Positions 34,249 to 43,440 of a DNA stretch of 64,000 bases are shown here, one piece after another. Where the stretch lies: the NCBI GenBank assembly GCA_963748405.1, contig CAVVIT010000006.1, forward strand, positions 744,001 through 808,000, given 5' to 3'. The notes under the pieces were generated by a model. It was not told where the DNA came from, ran no database searches, and worked only from the letters and a program-made list of their open reading frames with translations. Source of the stretch: Fen-1273 sp963748405. Its GTDB lineage: Bacteria > Bacteroidota > Ignavibacteria > UBA10030 > UBA6906. Position 1 is the stretch's first letter. Every line of letters begins with the position of its first letter. The translations under genes and the position numbers were made by a program.

Positions 34249-35358
34249 ATGGCTGATGCCGCGTTGACGGTGATCGGCGGCGGCGCCGTCGGACTCGCGA
34301 TCGCCTCGGAGCTCGCCCGGAAGCACGCCCCCCTCTATCTCCTGGAACGCAACCCTCAGTACGGGCAGGAGACGTCCAGCAGGAACAGCGAGGTGATCCA
34401 CGCGGGGATCTACTACGCGCACGGCTCGCTCAAGGCGAAGCTCTGCGTGGAAGGGAACCGGCTCCTCTACGGCCTCTGCCGCCGCCACGGGATACCCCAC
34501 GAGCGGATCACCAAGATCATCACCGCGACACGGGCCGGGGAGGAATCCGAACTGGAGAGGCTGTACGCGCTCGGCGCGGGGAACGGCGTCGAGCTGCGGA
34601 TGATGACCGCCGCGGAAGTGCATTCCCTGGAGCCGCAGATCGTGACGGTCGGCGGTCTCTTCTCGCCGTCGACCGGGATCATCAGCGCCCACGGCCTGAT
34701 GGACTATTACTGCAGGAGCGCGAAGGAGAAGGGGGCCGTCGTGCAGACGCACTGCACCGTCGTCGCCCTGGAGCGCCGCACGGCGGACTACAGGATCACC
34801 GTCAGCGAGGGAGGGGTGCTCTCGACGATGACGTCGGAGCGCGTCGTCAATGCGGCGGGGCTGGAGTCCGACACGATCGCCTCGCTCGCCGGCATCGACG
34901 TGGACGCCGAAGGATACCGGCTCCACTACAGCAGGGGATGTTATTTTTCGCTCCCGGCGCGACTCAGCACCTGCGTCAGCCGGCTGGTCTACCCCGTCCC
35001 CACCTCCGAGACGCTCGGCGTCCACGCGGTGCTGGACCTCGGGAGGCGGCTGAAATTCGGCCCGGACATCGAGTACCAGCAGACGCGCTCCCTCGACTAC
35101 CGCGTCGACGAGGCGAAGCGGGCCGCGTTCGGGGCTTCCGTCCGCCGGATACTCCCGCACGTCCGGGACGAGGACCTGACTCCCGACATGAGCGGGATAC
35201 GTCCCAAGCTGCAGGGCCCGGGCGAGCCGGCGAGGGACTTCCTGATCCGCGAGGAGAGCCCACGCGGGCTCCCCGGGCTCATCAATCTCGTCGGCATCGA
35301 TTCTCCCGGGCTGACGGCGTCGGCGGCCATCGCGCAGTACGTCGGCGCGATGCTCTGA
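34249..35358 (+). CDS. FAD-dependent oxidoreductase, L-2-hydroxyglutarate oxidase (LhgO)-like
   Basis: A 369-residue DAO-family flavoenzyme. The FAD site is LTVIGGGAVGLAIASELA, followed by ETSSRNSEVIHAGIYYAHGSLKA, the stretch typical of LhgO and related hydroxyacid dehydrogenases. VVNAAGLESDTIA and the C-terminal NLVGIDSPGLTASAAIAQYV also match. LhgO oxidises L-2-hydroxyglutarate to 2-oxoglutarate and feeds electrons to quinone, repairing a metabolic side product. The neighbouring HAD phosphatase also fits metabolite repair, by inference. ATG 34249 follows GGAGTG. Confidence 0.83.
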   Translation: MADAALTVIGGGAVGLAIASELARKHAPLYLLERNPQYGQETSSRNSEVIHAGIYYAHGSLKAKLCVEGNRLLYGLCRRHGIPHERITKIITATRAGEESELERLYALGAGNGVELRMMTAAEVHSLEPQIVTVGGLFSPSTGIISAHGLMDYYCRSAKEKGAVVQTHCTVVALERRTADYRITVSEGGVLSTMTSERVVNAAGLESDTIASLAGIDVDAEGYRLHYSRGCYFSLPARLSTCVSRLVYPVPTSETLGVHAVLDLGRRLKFGPDIEYQQTRSLDYRVDEAKRAAFGASVRRILPHVRDEDLTPDMSGIRPKLQGPGEPARDFLIREESPRGLPGLINLVGIDSPGLTASAAIAQYVGAML

Positions 35359-35375
35359 AAGGCTCTCCCCCCTTC

Positions 35376-35855
35376 TCACTTCCTCTCGTAGTACCCCGTC
35401 ATCGATGTCTCGGCCATGCTCTTCCCTTCGATCGCTCTCAGGAACGCCGAGAGAAGGGTGTCCTTCCCGAGGGGGAGCGACGGAACGTCGAGGGCGTACA
35501 GCGTCGCGACGTACGGGTGCGGCCCCGAACCTTTCGGCGGAGCGGGTCCGCCGTACCCCAACTCGTTGTAGGAATTCAGGAGCTCCCTGGCGGGGGACGG
35601 GATCTTCCCCGTCCCGGAGGCTCCCTCCCGGAGCGTCCGCTCCTGGAACGGTATGTCGATGATGAACCAGTGAACCCAATTGTTCGCCACCGGATGGGGG
35701 TCGACGATTGAAAGCGCGAACGATTTCGTCTCCCGGGGCGGATCCTCCCACGTGAAAGCCGGGGAGACGTTCTTCCCCCCGGCGACCGAACGGTGCGCGT
35801 ACACCGTGCCGATCACGGCGCCGTCGGCGTACGAAACGCACTTTAATCGGAACAT
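35376..35855 (-). CDS. YbhB/YbcL family PEBP-like protein
   Basis: A 159-residue phosphatidylethanolamine-binding-protein fold (Raf kinase inhibitor-like). Marks are VSPAFTWEDPP, the ligand-pocket DPHPVANNWVHWFIIDIP, GYGGPAPPKGSGPHPYVATLYALD and a C-terminal AIEGKSMAETSMTGYYER. Bacterial YbhB-type proteins have no settled function. ATG 35855 has AGGAGG 6 nt upstream. It is cytoplasmic (no signal peptide) and lies 16 nt after hemL, so it is the last gene of the heme operon; the connection to heme is unknown. Confidence 0.9.
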   Translation of the reverse strand: MFRLKCVSYADGAVIGTVYAHRSVAGGKNVSPAFTWEDPPRETKSFALSIVDPHPVANNWVHWFIIDIPFQERTLREGASGTGKIPSPARELLNSYNELGYGGPAPPKGSGPHPYVATLYALDVPSLPLGKDTLLSAFLRAIEGKSMAETSMTGYYERK

Positions 35856-35871
35856 GTGCATCCTCCTGTTC

Positions 35872-37176
35872 TCATCTGAACGCTTCCCGGAGCGCCTCGC
35901 GGTTCGCCTCGATCGTCCGGGCGATGTCCTCGTCCGTGTGTGCGGCCGAAACGAATCCGGCCTCGAACTGCGAAGGGGCGATGGCGATCCCGCGGCGGAG
36001 CATTCCCCGGAAGTAGGCGGCGAACCTCGCCGTATCGGATGCGATCGCCCCGGCGTAGTCACGCACGCGCGAGGGGGTAAAAAAGAGGGTCGACATGGAT
36101 CCCGCCCGGTTCTGCGTCAGCGGGAGGCCCATCGCGCGTATCGTCTCCGCGATCCCTTCCTCCAGCGCGCGTGATGTTCGTTCCAGCCGGTCATACAGGC
36201 CGGGATCGGCCGCCAGTATCCGGAGCGTCTCGAGACCCGCAGTCATCGCCAGGGGGTTCCCGGAGAGCGTCCCGGCCTGGTAGACGGGGCCCGCGGGCGC
36301 GATGAGCGACATGATCTCCCGCGTGCCGCCGTACGCGCCGACCGGCAGCCCCCCGCCGATGATCTTTCCGAGCGTCGTCAGGTCGGGTTTCACCCCGTAC
36401 CGCTCCTGCGCGCCTCCGGGTGCGAGCCTGAACCCTGTCATGACCTCGTCGAATATGAGGAGGGCCCCCGAGGCCGTACAGAGGCGCCGGAGGCCTTCAA
36501 GGAACCCGTCGTCCGGAAGAACGCACCCCATGTTCCCGACGACCGGTTCGACGATGACCGCCGCCACTTCGCCGGCGTGCCGTTCCAGCAGCGCCGCCAC
36601 GGAGCCCGGGTCGTTGAACGAGGCGGTCAGCGTGAGCGCGGCGACCGCCTGCGGGACCCCGGGGCTGTCGGGGACGCTCAGCGTCATCGCGCCGGAGCCC
36701 GCCCTGATGAGGAACGCGTCGGCGTGCCCGTGGTAGCACCCCTCGAACTTGATGACCTTCTCACGCTTCGTATACGCGCGCGCAAGCCTGAGCGCGCTCA
36801 TCGTCGCCTCGGTGCCCGAGTTCACCATCCGGACCATCTCGACGGAGGGGATCATCCGCGTGATGAGCTCGGCCAGGCTCACCTCCAGGGCGGTCGGCGC
36901 GCCGAAGCTCGTCCCCGAGGCGGCGGCGCGCGTCACCGCGTCGATCACGCGCTCGTGGGCGTGTCCCAGGATCATCGGCCCCCACGAGCCGACGTAGTCG
37001 ATGTATTCGTTCCCGTCCACGTCCCGTATCCGGGCGCCTTTCGCCCCCGCGATGAACACCGGGGAACACCCGACCGAGCGGAAGGCGCGGACCGGGGAAT
37101 TCACCCCCCCGGGGATGAGCTCGAGGGCCCGCGCGAACAGGAGATCGGATTTTGTCGTCTTCGGGGCGTCCGTCAC
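35872..37176 (-). CDS. hemL: Glutamate-1-semialdehyde 2,1-aminomutase
   Basis: Second step of the C5 route: moves the amino group to make 5-aminolevulinate. The 434-residue PLP enzyme has LIPGGVNSPVRAF, SWGPMILGHAH, NSGTEATMSALRLAR, KFEGCYHGH, IFDEVMTGFR, LGKIIGGGLPVGAYGG with the cofactor lysine, and QAGTLSGNPLAMTAG. All are as in known HemL. It starts at GTG 37176, overlapping hemB by 4 nt (GTGA). Confidence 0.96.
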   Translation of the reverse strand: MTDAPKTTKSDLLFARALELIPGGVNSPVRAFRSVGCSPVFIAGAKGARIRDVDGNEYIDYVGSWGPMILGHAHERVIDAVTRAAASGTSFGAPTALEVSLAELITRMIPSVEMVRMVNSGTEATMSALRLARAYTKREKVIKFEGCYHGHADAFLIRAGSGAMTLSVPDSPGVPQAVAALTLTASFNDPGSVAALLERHAGEVAAVIVEPVVGNMGCVLPDDGFLEGLRRLCTASGALLIFDEVMTGFRLAPGGAQERYGVKPDLTTLGKIIGGGLPVGAYGGTREIMSLIAPAGPVYQAGTLSGNPLAMTAGLETLRILAADPGLYDRLERTSRALEEGIAETIRAMGLPLTQNRAGSMSTLFFTPSRVRDYAGAIASDTARFAAYFRGMLRRGIAIAPSQFEAGFVSAAHTDEDIARTIEANREALREAFR

Positions 37177-38177
37177 CGCTTCCCCCGCAGGACGTTCGTC
37201 GCCGCCTTCGCAAAGTAGGTCAGTATCAGGTCCGCCCCGGCTCTCTTGATGGCGGTCAGCATTTCCATCATCACCCGCTCTTCGTCGATCCAGCCCATGC
37301 GGGCGGCGGCCTTGACCATCGCGTACTCGCCGCTGACGTTGTACGCCGCGGTGGGCATGCCGAAACGCTGTTTCACCCTGTACAGCACGTCGAGGTAGGG
37401 CATGGCCGGCTTCACCATGACGATGTCCGCACCCTCGGCCACGTCCTGCGCGACCTCGCGGAGCGCCTCGTCGGAATTTGCCGGGTCCATCTGGTGCGAG
37501 CGCCTGTCGCCGAATTTCGGCGTGCTCTCCGCCGCCTCGCGGAACGGGCCGTAAAATCCCGACGCATATTTCGCCGCGTAGGACATGACGGGGACGTTCG
37601 GGAACCCCTGCCCGTCGAGGGCGCGGCGGATCGCCCCGACGCGGCCGTCGAACATGTCGGACGGGGCGACCATGTCGGCCCCGGCGCCGGCGTGCGAGAG
37701 CGCCTCGCGCACCAGGAGCTCGACGGACTCGTCGTTCACGATCTCGTCCCCCCGCACGATGCCGCAGTGCCCGTGGGACGTGTACTCGCAGAGGCAGACG
37801 TCGGTGATCAGGTACAGAGCGGGGACTTCCTTCTTCACCGCCCTGAGCGCCTGCTGGACGACGCCGTGGTCGTCGTACGCGCCCGAGCCCACGTCGTCTT
37901 TCGCCTCCGGAATGCCGAAGAATATCACGGCGGGAATCCCCATCGCATGGACGTCGGCGCATTCGCGGACGATCGCATCGACGGACATCTGGTACACGCC
38001 GGGCATCGAGGAAACCTCTTTCTTCACGTTCGATCCGGGAACGACGAAGAGCGGATAGATGAAATCTTCCGGCGCGAGCCGGGTTTCCCGGACCATCGAC
38101 CGGAGCGTCTCCGTCATGCGGAGGCGGCGGAGGCGGGCGGCGGGGAATGGTGCGACGTTCGATTCGACGATGTTCAT
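37173..38177 (-). CDS. hemB: Delta-aminolevulinic acid dehydratase (porphobilinogen synthase)
   Basis: Joins two 5-aminolevulinates into porphobilinogen. The 334-residue protein has the zinc-type cysteine cluster (DVCLCEYTSHGHCG) and the two active-site lysines in MSYAAKYASGFYGPFREA and DIVMVKPAMPYLDVL. QMDPANSDEALREV is also present. The cysteine cluster shows a zinc enzyme rather than the magnesium-only kind. It overlaps hemL and follows hemY by 10 nt. Confidence 0.97.
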   Translation of the reverse strand: MNIVESNVAPFPAARLRRLRMTETLRSMVRETRLAPEDFIYPLFVVPGSNVKKEVSSMPGVYQMSVDAIVRECADVHAMGIPAVIFFGIPEAKDDVGSGAYDDHGVVQQALRAVKKEVPALYLITDVCLCEYTSHGHCGIVRGDEIVNDESVELLVREALSHAGAGADMVAPSDMFDGRVGAIRRALDGQGFPNVPVMSYAAKYASGFYGPFREAAESTPKFGDRRSHQMDPANSDEALREVAQDVAEGADIVMVKPAMPYLDVLYRVKQRFGMPTAAYNVSGEYAMVKAAARMGWIDEERVMMEMLTAIKRAGADLILTYFAKAATNVLRGKR

Positions 38178-38187
38178 GGTTTCACCT

Positions 38188-39591
38188 TCACGGTTGTTGT
38201 GGTTTCCCGGAGCCGGCGGCGATCCGGCGTGCGAGCTTCTCCCCGCTCATCAGACAGTCTCCCACCGCTATTCCCCCCCTGTAGTTCCCGCAAAGATAGA
38301 GACCGGGGACGTTCTTCTCCAGGGCCGCCATTTCGTCGACGAGCGCGAGATGCCCGGGGGCGTACTGGGGGATGGCCTTCTCCCAGCGGAAGATCTTCAC
38401 GTACACGGGATCCGCGCGGAGCCCCATGAGCGTTCGGAGCTCGCCGGTCACCAGCGCCCTGAGCGCGCCGTCGTCGAGCCGGGCGAGCTCCGGCTGCCGC
38501 GATCCGCCGACGAACGTCGTCAGCGCGGCGTGCCCTTCAGGCGCCCTTCCCGGAAAAAGCGCGGAGGACCAGATCGTCCCGAGTATGGCGCGCTTCTCTT
38601 TCCCGGGAATCAGGAACCCGAACCCGTCGAGCGCCCTCCCCAGGTCGGACGTGCGGAATCCCGCAAAGACCTCCGCCACGGGGGGATAGAAGATACCGCC
38701 GAGCGCGCCGGCCAGCGGCGCCGAGAACGGCCTGACGAATTTCTCCGCCCTGTGCGCCGGCACGGCGATGACGACGCACGGGGCTTCGAGTGAGTCCTCC
38801 CGGCCGTCTTCGCGGAACCGGACGATGAATGAAGGGGACGATCCCCCCCGTTCGTTCTTCTCGACTGCAGTCGCCTCGCAACCGAGCCGGAGGTCGGGCC
38901 CGAGAAACCGGCCCAGCGCGCCGGGGAAGGTCTGCATCCCTTCGCGGAACGAGAACATCCGGGCCCGGTCTTTCGCTTTTTCCGCCCGGTTCCTCCTTTC
39001 GCGGGCCCCGCCGACCATCCCGCGCACGAGGCCGCCGTATTTCTCCTCAAGCGCGTAGAGCTTCGGGAACGCCGCCCGCACGGAAAGCCGCTCGGGGTCC
39101 CCCGCGAAGACCCCGGCGACGAACGGGTTGATCGCGTAGTCAAGGAATTCTCCGCCGAGACGGCGCCGGACGAACTCCGCCACGGTTTCTTCGGTCTTCG
39201 CCCTGCCGACGAGCGGTTCCTTCAGGAGCCTGAGCTTCCCGGGGAGGCTCCAGAGCCGCGAGGAGAGGAACGCGCCCGGGGACGCCGGCAGCGGATGGAG
39301 GACCGCGTCCCTGAGTATGTATCTCCTGTCCGAAGCGGGATCGGCGTACAGCCGCTCTCCCGTGATCCCGAGACCTTCGAACATTTCACCGAAGAGAGGA
39401 GTCGTTTCCAGCGCGCTGTTCGGGCCGGTCTCCACCATCCAGCCCCCCTCCTTCACCGTCCGCATCGTGCCGCCGGGGGCGTCCCCCTGGTCGATCACCG
39501 TGACGCGGAGCCCGGCCTTCCTGAGAAAATACGCCACGGTGAGCCCGGAGATGCCGGCCCCGACGATGACGGCGTCGCCCGGAGTGCTCAT
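38188..39591 (-). CDS. hemY: Protoporphyrinogen oxidase, FAD-dependent (HemY type)
   Basis: Oxidises protoporphyrinogen IX to protoporphyrin IX using oxygen. The 467-residue protein has the FAD loop VIVGAGISGLTVAYFLRKAG, GGTMRTVKEGGWMVETGPNS, NPFVAGVFAGDPERLS and the C-terminal GLYLCGNYRGGIAVGDCL. This is the HemG/HemY nomenclature problem: the FAD monotopic form is HemY, unrelated to E. coli HemG. Together with hemH it shows the protoporphyrin-dependent route. The ATG overlaps hemH by 4 nt. An oxygen-using enzyme suggests aerobic or facultative life. Confidence 0.94.
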   Translation of the reverse strand: MSTPGDAVIVGAGISGLTVAYFLRKAGLRVTVIDQGDAPGGTMRTVKEGGWMVETGPNSALETTPLFGEMFEGLGITGERLYADPASDRRYILRDAVLHPLPASPGAFLSSRLWSLPGKLRLLKEPLVGRAKTEETVAEFVRRRLGGEFLDYAINPFVAGVFAGDPERLSVRAAFPKLYALEEKYGGLVRGMVGGARERRNRAEKAKDRARMFSFREGMQTFPGALGRFLGPDLRLGCEATAVEKNERGGSSPSFIVRFREDGREDSLEAPCVVIAVPAHRAEKFVRPFSAPLAGALGGIFYPPVAEVFAGFRTSDLGRALDGFGFLIPGKEKRAILGTIWSSALFPGRAPEGHAALTTFVGGSRQPELARLDDGALRALVTGELRTLMGLRADPVYVKIFRWEKAIPQYAPGHLALVDEMAALEKNVPGLYLCGNYRGGIAVGDCLMSGEKLARRIAAGSGKPQQP

Positions 39592-40562
39592 GACGCCACC
39601 GTGCGGACGACGAGATCCCTGAGCGCAGCGATGAACCCGGGGGCGGTATGAAGGGCGGGGGACATGTCGAAATACCGGATGCCGAGGCGCTTCGCTTCCG
39701 CGCGGGCCTCGATGTTGATCTCCCAGAGCGTCTCCGAATGATCAGAGACGAACGCCACGGGGATGACGATAACGTGCGAGACCCCCTCCCCTGCCAGCCT
39801 TTCGATCGTGGCGTCGAGCGAGGGCTCAAGCCAGCGCTGGGGTCCGACCTTACTCTGGAAACAGAGGTGGTGCGGAAGGCCGAATCCCCCCTCGCGTACC
39901 ACCGCGGCGTACGTCCTCTCGATGTGCGATTTGTACGGGTCCCCCCCCTTCACGAGGCTCACCGGCGTTCCGTGGGCGCTGAAGACGAGATGGACGGCAT
40001 GCCGCTCGGCCCCGGGAACGCGCCTGAGCGCGATCCCGATGTTCCTCACGATCGCCCCGATGTAGAGGGGATGCTCGCAGTACTCCGTGACGGACCTGGT
40101 GCGAAAGGCCATTGCCCGCGTCACGCGCTCCCATTCCCTCAAGCTCGATCCGGTGGTGGTCTTCGAATAGTGCGGGTAGAGGGGGAGGAGGACGACGTCC
40201 TCGACTCCCTCGCGCGCGAGCGCGCGCACCGCCTCCTCCGTCGCCGGATGCCAGTACCTCATCGCCACGACGACCCGCGCGTCGACGTCGGGCCCGAGCG
40301 CTCTCTGGAGCGCTCCGGCCTGGCGCACCGTCAGCTTCAGGATCGGCGACCGGCCGCCGATCCTCCGGTAGTACTCACGGACCCGGGGCGCGCGCCTGCG
40401 GGCAATGATGCGGGCCAGAGTGCGGCGGAAGAGGAACGCCAGCGGGAGATCGATGATATCGGGATCCGTGAAGAGGTTGTAAAGGAACCCCTCGACGCTT
40501 TCAAGCGCATCCGGACCACCGAGCTGCAGGAGCACGACGCCGAGCGGCTTTCCTTTTCCCAT
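39588..40562 (-). CDS. hemH: Ferrochelatase
   Basis: Inserts Fe(II) into protoporphyrin IX, the last heme step. The 324-residue protein begins GVVLLQLGGPDALESVEGFLYNLF and has YRRIGGRSPI, the catalytic-histidine motif LVFSAHGTPVSLVKGGDPYKSHI, and SKVGPQRWLEPSLD with VIPVAFVSDHSETLWEI. ATG 40562 follows GGAGGC. It lies 13 nt after the hybrid kinase and overlaps hemY. Confidence 0.96.
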   Translation of the reverse strand: MGKGKPLGVVLLQLGGPDALESVEGFLYNLFTDPDIIDLPLAFLFRRTLARIIARRRAPRVREYYRRIGGRSPILKLTVRQAGALQRALGPDVDARVVVAMRYWHPATEEAVRALAREGVEDVVLLPLYPHYSKTTTGSSLREWERVTRAMAFRTRSVTEYCEHPLYIGAIVRNIGIALRRVPGAERHAVHLVFSAHGTPVSLVKGGDPYKSHIERTYAAVVREGGFGLPHHLCFQSKVGPQRWLEPSLDATIERLAGEGVSHVIVIPVAFVSDHSETLWEINIEARAEAKRLGIRYFDMSPALHTAPGFIAALRDLVVRTVAS

Positions 40563-40575
40563 GCGCGCCTCCGCC

Positions 40576-43389
40576 TCAATCGCCCGGGGAATCGAGTATC
40601 CTGCGGACGGCGGACGCAAGATCATCGATGCGGTACGGCTTCTGGACGAACGCCTTCACACCCATCGCGAGCATCTGGCGGGCCCGTTCGTCCTCGGAAT
40701 AGCCGGTGGAAAGAATGGCGCGGACGCCCGGATTCAGTTCTTTCAGCATTTCGAACGTCTCCCTCCCTCCCATCCCCGGCATGGTCATGTCGAGTATCAC
40801 CAGATCGATTGCCGATCCCCGCGTCCTGTAGATTTCGACCGCCTCGAAACCGGTGGCCGCCGCGAGGACGTTGTAGCCGATCTCCTCCAGGATGTCCCTC
40901 ACGAGGAACCGGATCGTCTCCTCGTCGTCGACGACGAGTATCGTCTCCTGTCCCCCTTGCGGGCGGGGCGCGGCCTCGGGAGCCTTCCGGGCCGCCTTGT
41001 CCACGGCCGGGATGTAGACGGAGAACGTCGTCCCCTCCCCCATTTCGCTCTCGACGTTAATGAACCCGTTATGGTTCTTGACGATCCCGTACACCGTCGC
41101 CAGTCCGAGACCCGTTCCCTTCCCCTTTTCCTTCGTGGTGAAGAACGGGTCGAAGATCTTCCCGCGTATCGCCCTGTCGATCCCCACGCCGGTATCGGCG
41201 ATGTCGATGCGCACGAACGGTCCCCTGCGCCCCTCCGGCACGGAGCGGAGGAACTCGTCCGGCGAGGCGAGCCGGGCGGTCGTGATCGTCAGGTCGCCGC
41301 CGCCGGGCATCGCGTCCCGCGCGTTGACGCAGAGATTCATCAGGACCTGCTGCATCTGGGAGGAGTCGGCCTCGATCACGGGGGACGAAGTATCGAGCCG
41401 CGTCTCGACGACGATGTTCTTTTCAATGGTCCCCCGCAGAAGGTCCGCGGTCTCGATGACGAGGTCGTTGATATAGAGCGGCCCGACGACGTACTTCCCG
41501 CCGCGCGCGAAGCCCAGGAGCTGGCTCGTCAGCTCCGCCGCCCGGAGCGCGGACCGCTCGATGGTCTCCAGGTGCGGATAGATCCTGTCCTCTTTCGGGA
41601 CCTGCGCCTTCACGAACGATGCGTACCCGAGAATTCCCCCCAGGATGTTGTTGAAGTCGTGCGCGATGCCCCCCGCGAGCAGCCCGATGCTCTCCATCTT
41701 CTGGGACTGGATGAGCTGCTCCTCGAGCCTTCGCCTGTCGGTCACGTCCTCCATCATCGCAACAACGTTGACGAGTTTCCCGTTCCGCTCGAGCACGGGG
41801 AACATGCGGACGTGGACCATCCGCTCCACACCGGAGAGCGGGAGCTCGCTGATGCCGCTCCGCGGGTCCACGGTGGTCACCGGGACGTCCACCGTCTCCC
41901 CCGCGAACGCCGCAGCGAACGCGTCGGCAAGCCCCATCCCCCGGACGAACGCGGAGTGGAACACGTTGAGCTTCCCGATGACCTGCGTCCTGCCGGGGGC
42001 GCCGAAGAGCCTCAGCCACGCCTCGTTGACGTCGACGAGGTTCCCGCGCGCGTCCAGCACCGTGACGGCAAGCGGCGTCTGATCGAGGATCCGGTTCAGG
42101 TTGTCGCGCGATTCCCGTATGGCTTCTTCAAGCCTCTTCCTCTCGGTGATGTCCCGCGCGACTCCCTGGATGCCGATCACGGTCCCTTCCTTGAGTATCG
42201 GCTTCTCGTTGATCTCCAGGAGCAGCGGCCTGCCGTCGGCGTGCCGCACCTCGCAGGTGTACGTGGGGGCGGCGACCCCCTCCCTGAGCGCGCGCACGGC
42301 GTGCTCGCGGACGCTGTCGTTGATGGGGCTTGAGGTGAGGAAATCCCTGTACCGGGATTTCCAGTGTTCGGGAGGGAACCCGGTGATCTTCGCGACCGAC
42401 GGGGAAATGTACGTGAAGACGCCCGCAGTGTCGTGGACATAGAAGAACATGTCCAGCGTCCCTTCGACGATGATCCGCAGGAGCTCTTCGGATGCCGCGA
42501 GCTTCACTTCCGTACGCTTCTGCTCGCTGATGTCGCGCACGACGCAGAGGACCAGGTCCCTCCCGCCGAGCGTCACGAGGCAGGCATTGATCTCCGCGGG
42601 GACCGGCTTGCCCCTGCTCCGGAGGAATTCGATCGGGCCGTACTCGGTGAACGAGCGCCGGACCGCCCTGAGGGCCTCGCGGTGCTTCCCGGCAACGGCC
42701 GGAACGTGGAGTGCGTAGACCGGCGTCCCTTTCAGCCTGGCGGGAGCGATGCCGGTCAGCCGCCCTGCCTGGGGGTTTGCATCGACGATCCTCCCGTCGG
42801 CGGGATCGAGGAGTATGACGCTCTCGGGGATCCCCAGGAGAAGCGACCTGTACATGCCGGAACCCTCTTCAAGGGCGCCCCGCTCCTCGTGATCGCGGAG
42901 GATTGATCCGACCTGCGAGGCGATGTCTCGCAGAAACCGGAGATCGCCCCTCCCCCGGTGCACCCGGGCGCGCGATCCGATCGCGATGACCCCCCGGAGC
43001 CTTCCCCCCGCGTGAAGGGGAAGGATGGCGAGAGCGCCGAGCCCGAGAGAGCGGACACGGCGAGCGAGTGCGCTGCGGGCGCCGGGCTCGACGACGTGAA
43101 CGCCGCCGGCGCGGAGTGAGCGCCGGGGAATGGTGATGCCGGGGATGAGCCCGTCACCCGGGGGGAGGGATGATCCTCCGGAGCGGGGCGCCGCCGGTTC
43201 GATGCGGACGAACGGGGAACCGGTCTCTTTCTTGAGCGTCCCGGCGATCCGGTCGAGCAGCCGGGGAAGGGGAATGCCGTCCGCGCGGAGACCGCCGAGC
43301 GCGGCAAGCGTCCGGAGCCGGACTTCGTCCGGGAAGAGGTCGTCCCGGCGGGCGGTCGCCCGGGCGGGACGCGTGAGGCGTGACGTCAT
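40576..43389 (-). CDS. Hybrid sensor histidine kinase (GAF, three PAS, HisKA, HATPase, receiver)
   Basis: A 937-residue cytoplasmic sensor. The order is a GAF-like domain (about 35-170, with LPLHAGGRLRGVIAIGS) and three PAS domains (about 175-295, 300-430, 435-560). The dimerisation box GGIAHDFNNILGGILGYASF has its phospho-His near 578. The ATPase domain has N, G1 (DIADTGVGI) and G2 (GKGTGLGLATVYGIV) boxes. A C-terminal receiver follows with the phospho-Asp near 866 (LVILDMTMPGMGG). No membrane segment is visible. It lies between hemE and hemH on the same strand (gaps 51 and 13 nt), so it is made with the heme enzymes. A redox, oxygen or heme signal is a guess from that position. No dedicated output regulator is adjacent. 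Confidence 0.9.
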   Translation of the reverse strand: MTSRLTRPARATARRDDLFPDEVRLRTLAALGGLRADGIPLPRLLDRIAGTLKKETGSPFVRIEPAAPRSGGSSLPPGDGLIPGITIPRRSLRAGGVHVVEPGARSALARRVRSLGLGALAILPLHAGGRLRGVIAIGSRARVHRGRGDLRFLRDIASQVGSILRDHEERGALEEGSGMYRSLLLGIPESVILLDPADGRIVDANPQAGRLTGIAPARLKGTPVYALHVPAVAGKHREALRAVRRSFTEYGPIEFLRSRGKPVPAEINACLVTLGGRDLVLCVVRDISEQKRTEVKLAASEELLRIIVEGTLDMFFYVHDTAGVFTYISPSVAKITGFPPEHWKSRYRDFLTSSPINDSVREHAVRALREGVAAPTYTCEVRHADGRPLLLEINEKPILKEGTVIGIQGVARDITERKRLEEAIRESRDNLNRILDQTPLAVTVLDARGNLVDVNEAWLRLFGAPGRTQVIGKLNVFHSAFVRGMGLADAFAAAFAGETVDVPVTTVDPRSGISELPLSGVERMVHVRMFPVLERNGKLVNVVAMMEDVTDRRRLEEQLIQSQKMESIGLLAGGIAHDFNNILGGILGYASFVKAQVPKEDRIYPHLETIERSALRAAELTSQLLGFARGGKYVVGPLYINDLVIETADLLRGTIEKNIVVETRLDTSSPVIEADSSQMQQVLMNLCVNARDAMPGGGDLTITTARLASPDEFLRSVPEGRRGPFVRIDIADTGVGIDRAIRGKIFDPFFTTKEKGKGTGLGLATVYGIVKNHNGFINVESEMGEGTTFSVYIPAVDKAARKAPEAAPRPQGGQETILVVDDEETIRFLVRDILEEIGYNVLAAATGFEAVEIYRTRGSAIDLVILDMTMPGMGGRETFEMLKELNPGVRAILSTGYSEDERARQMLAMGVKAFVQKPYRIDDLASAVRRILDSPGD

Positions 43390-43440
43390 AGCCGTTCCTT
43401 CGGATCAGGATTCTCAGGTATCCTTCAGCACGCCCGCCCG

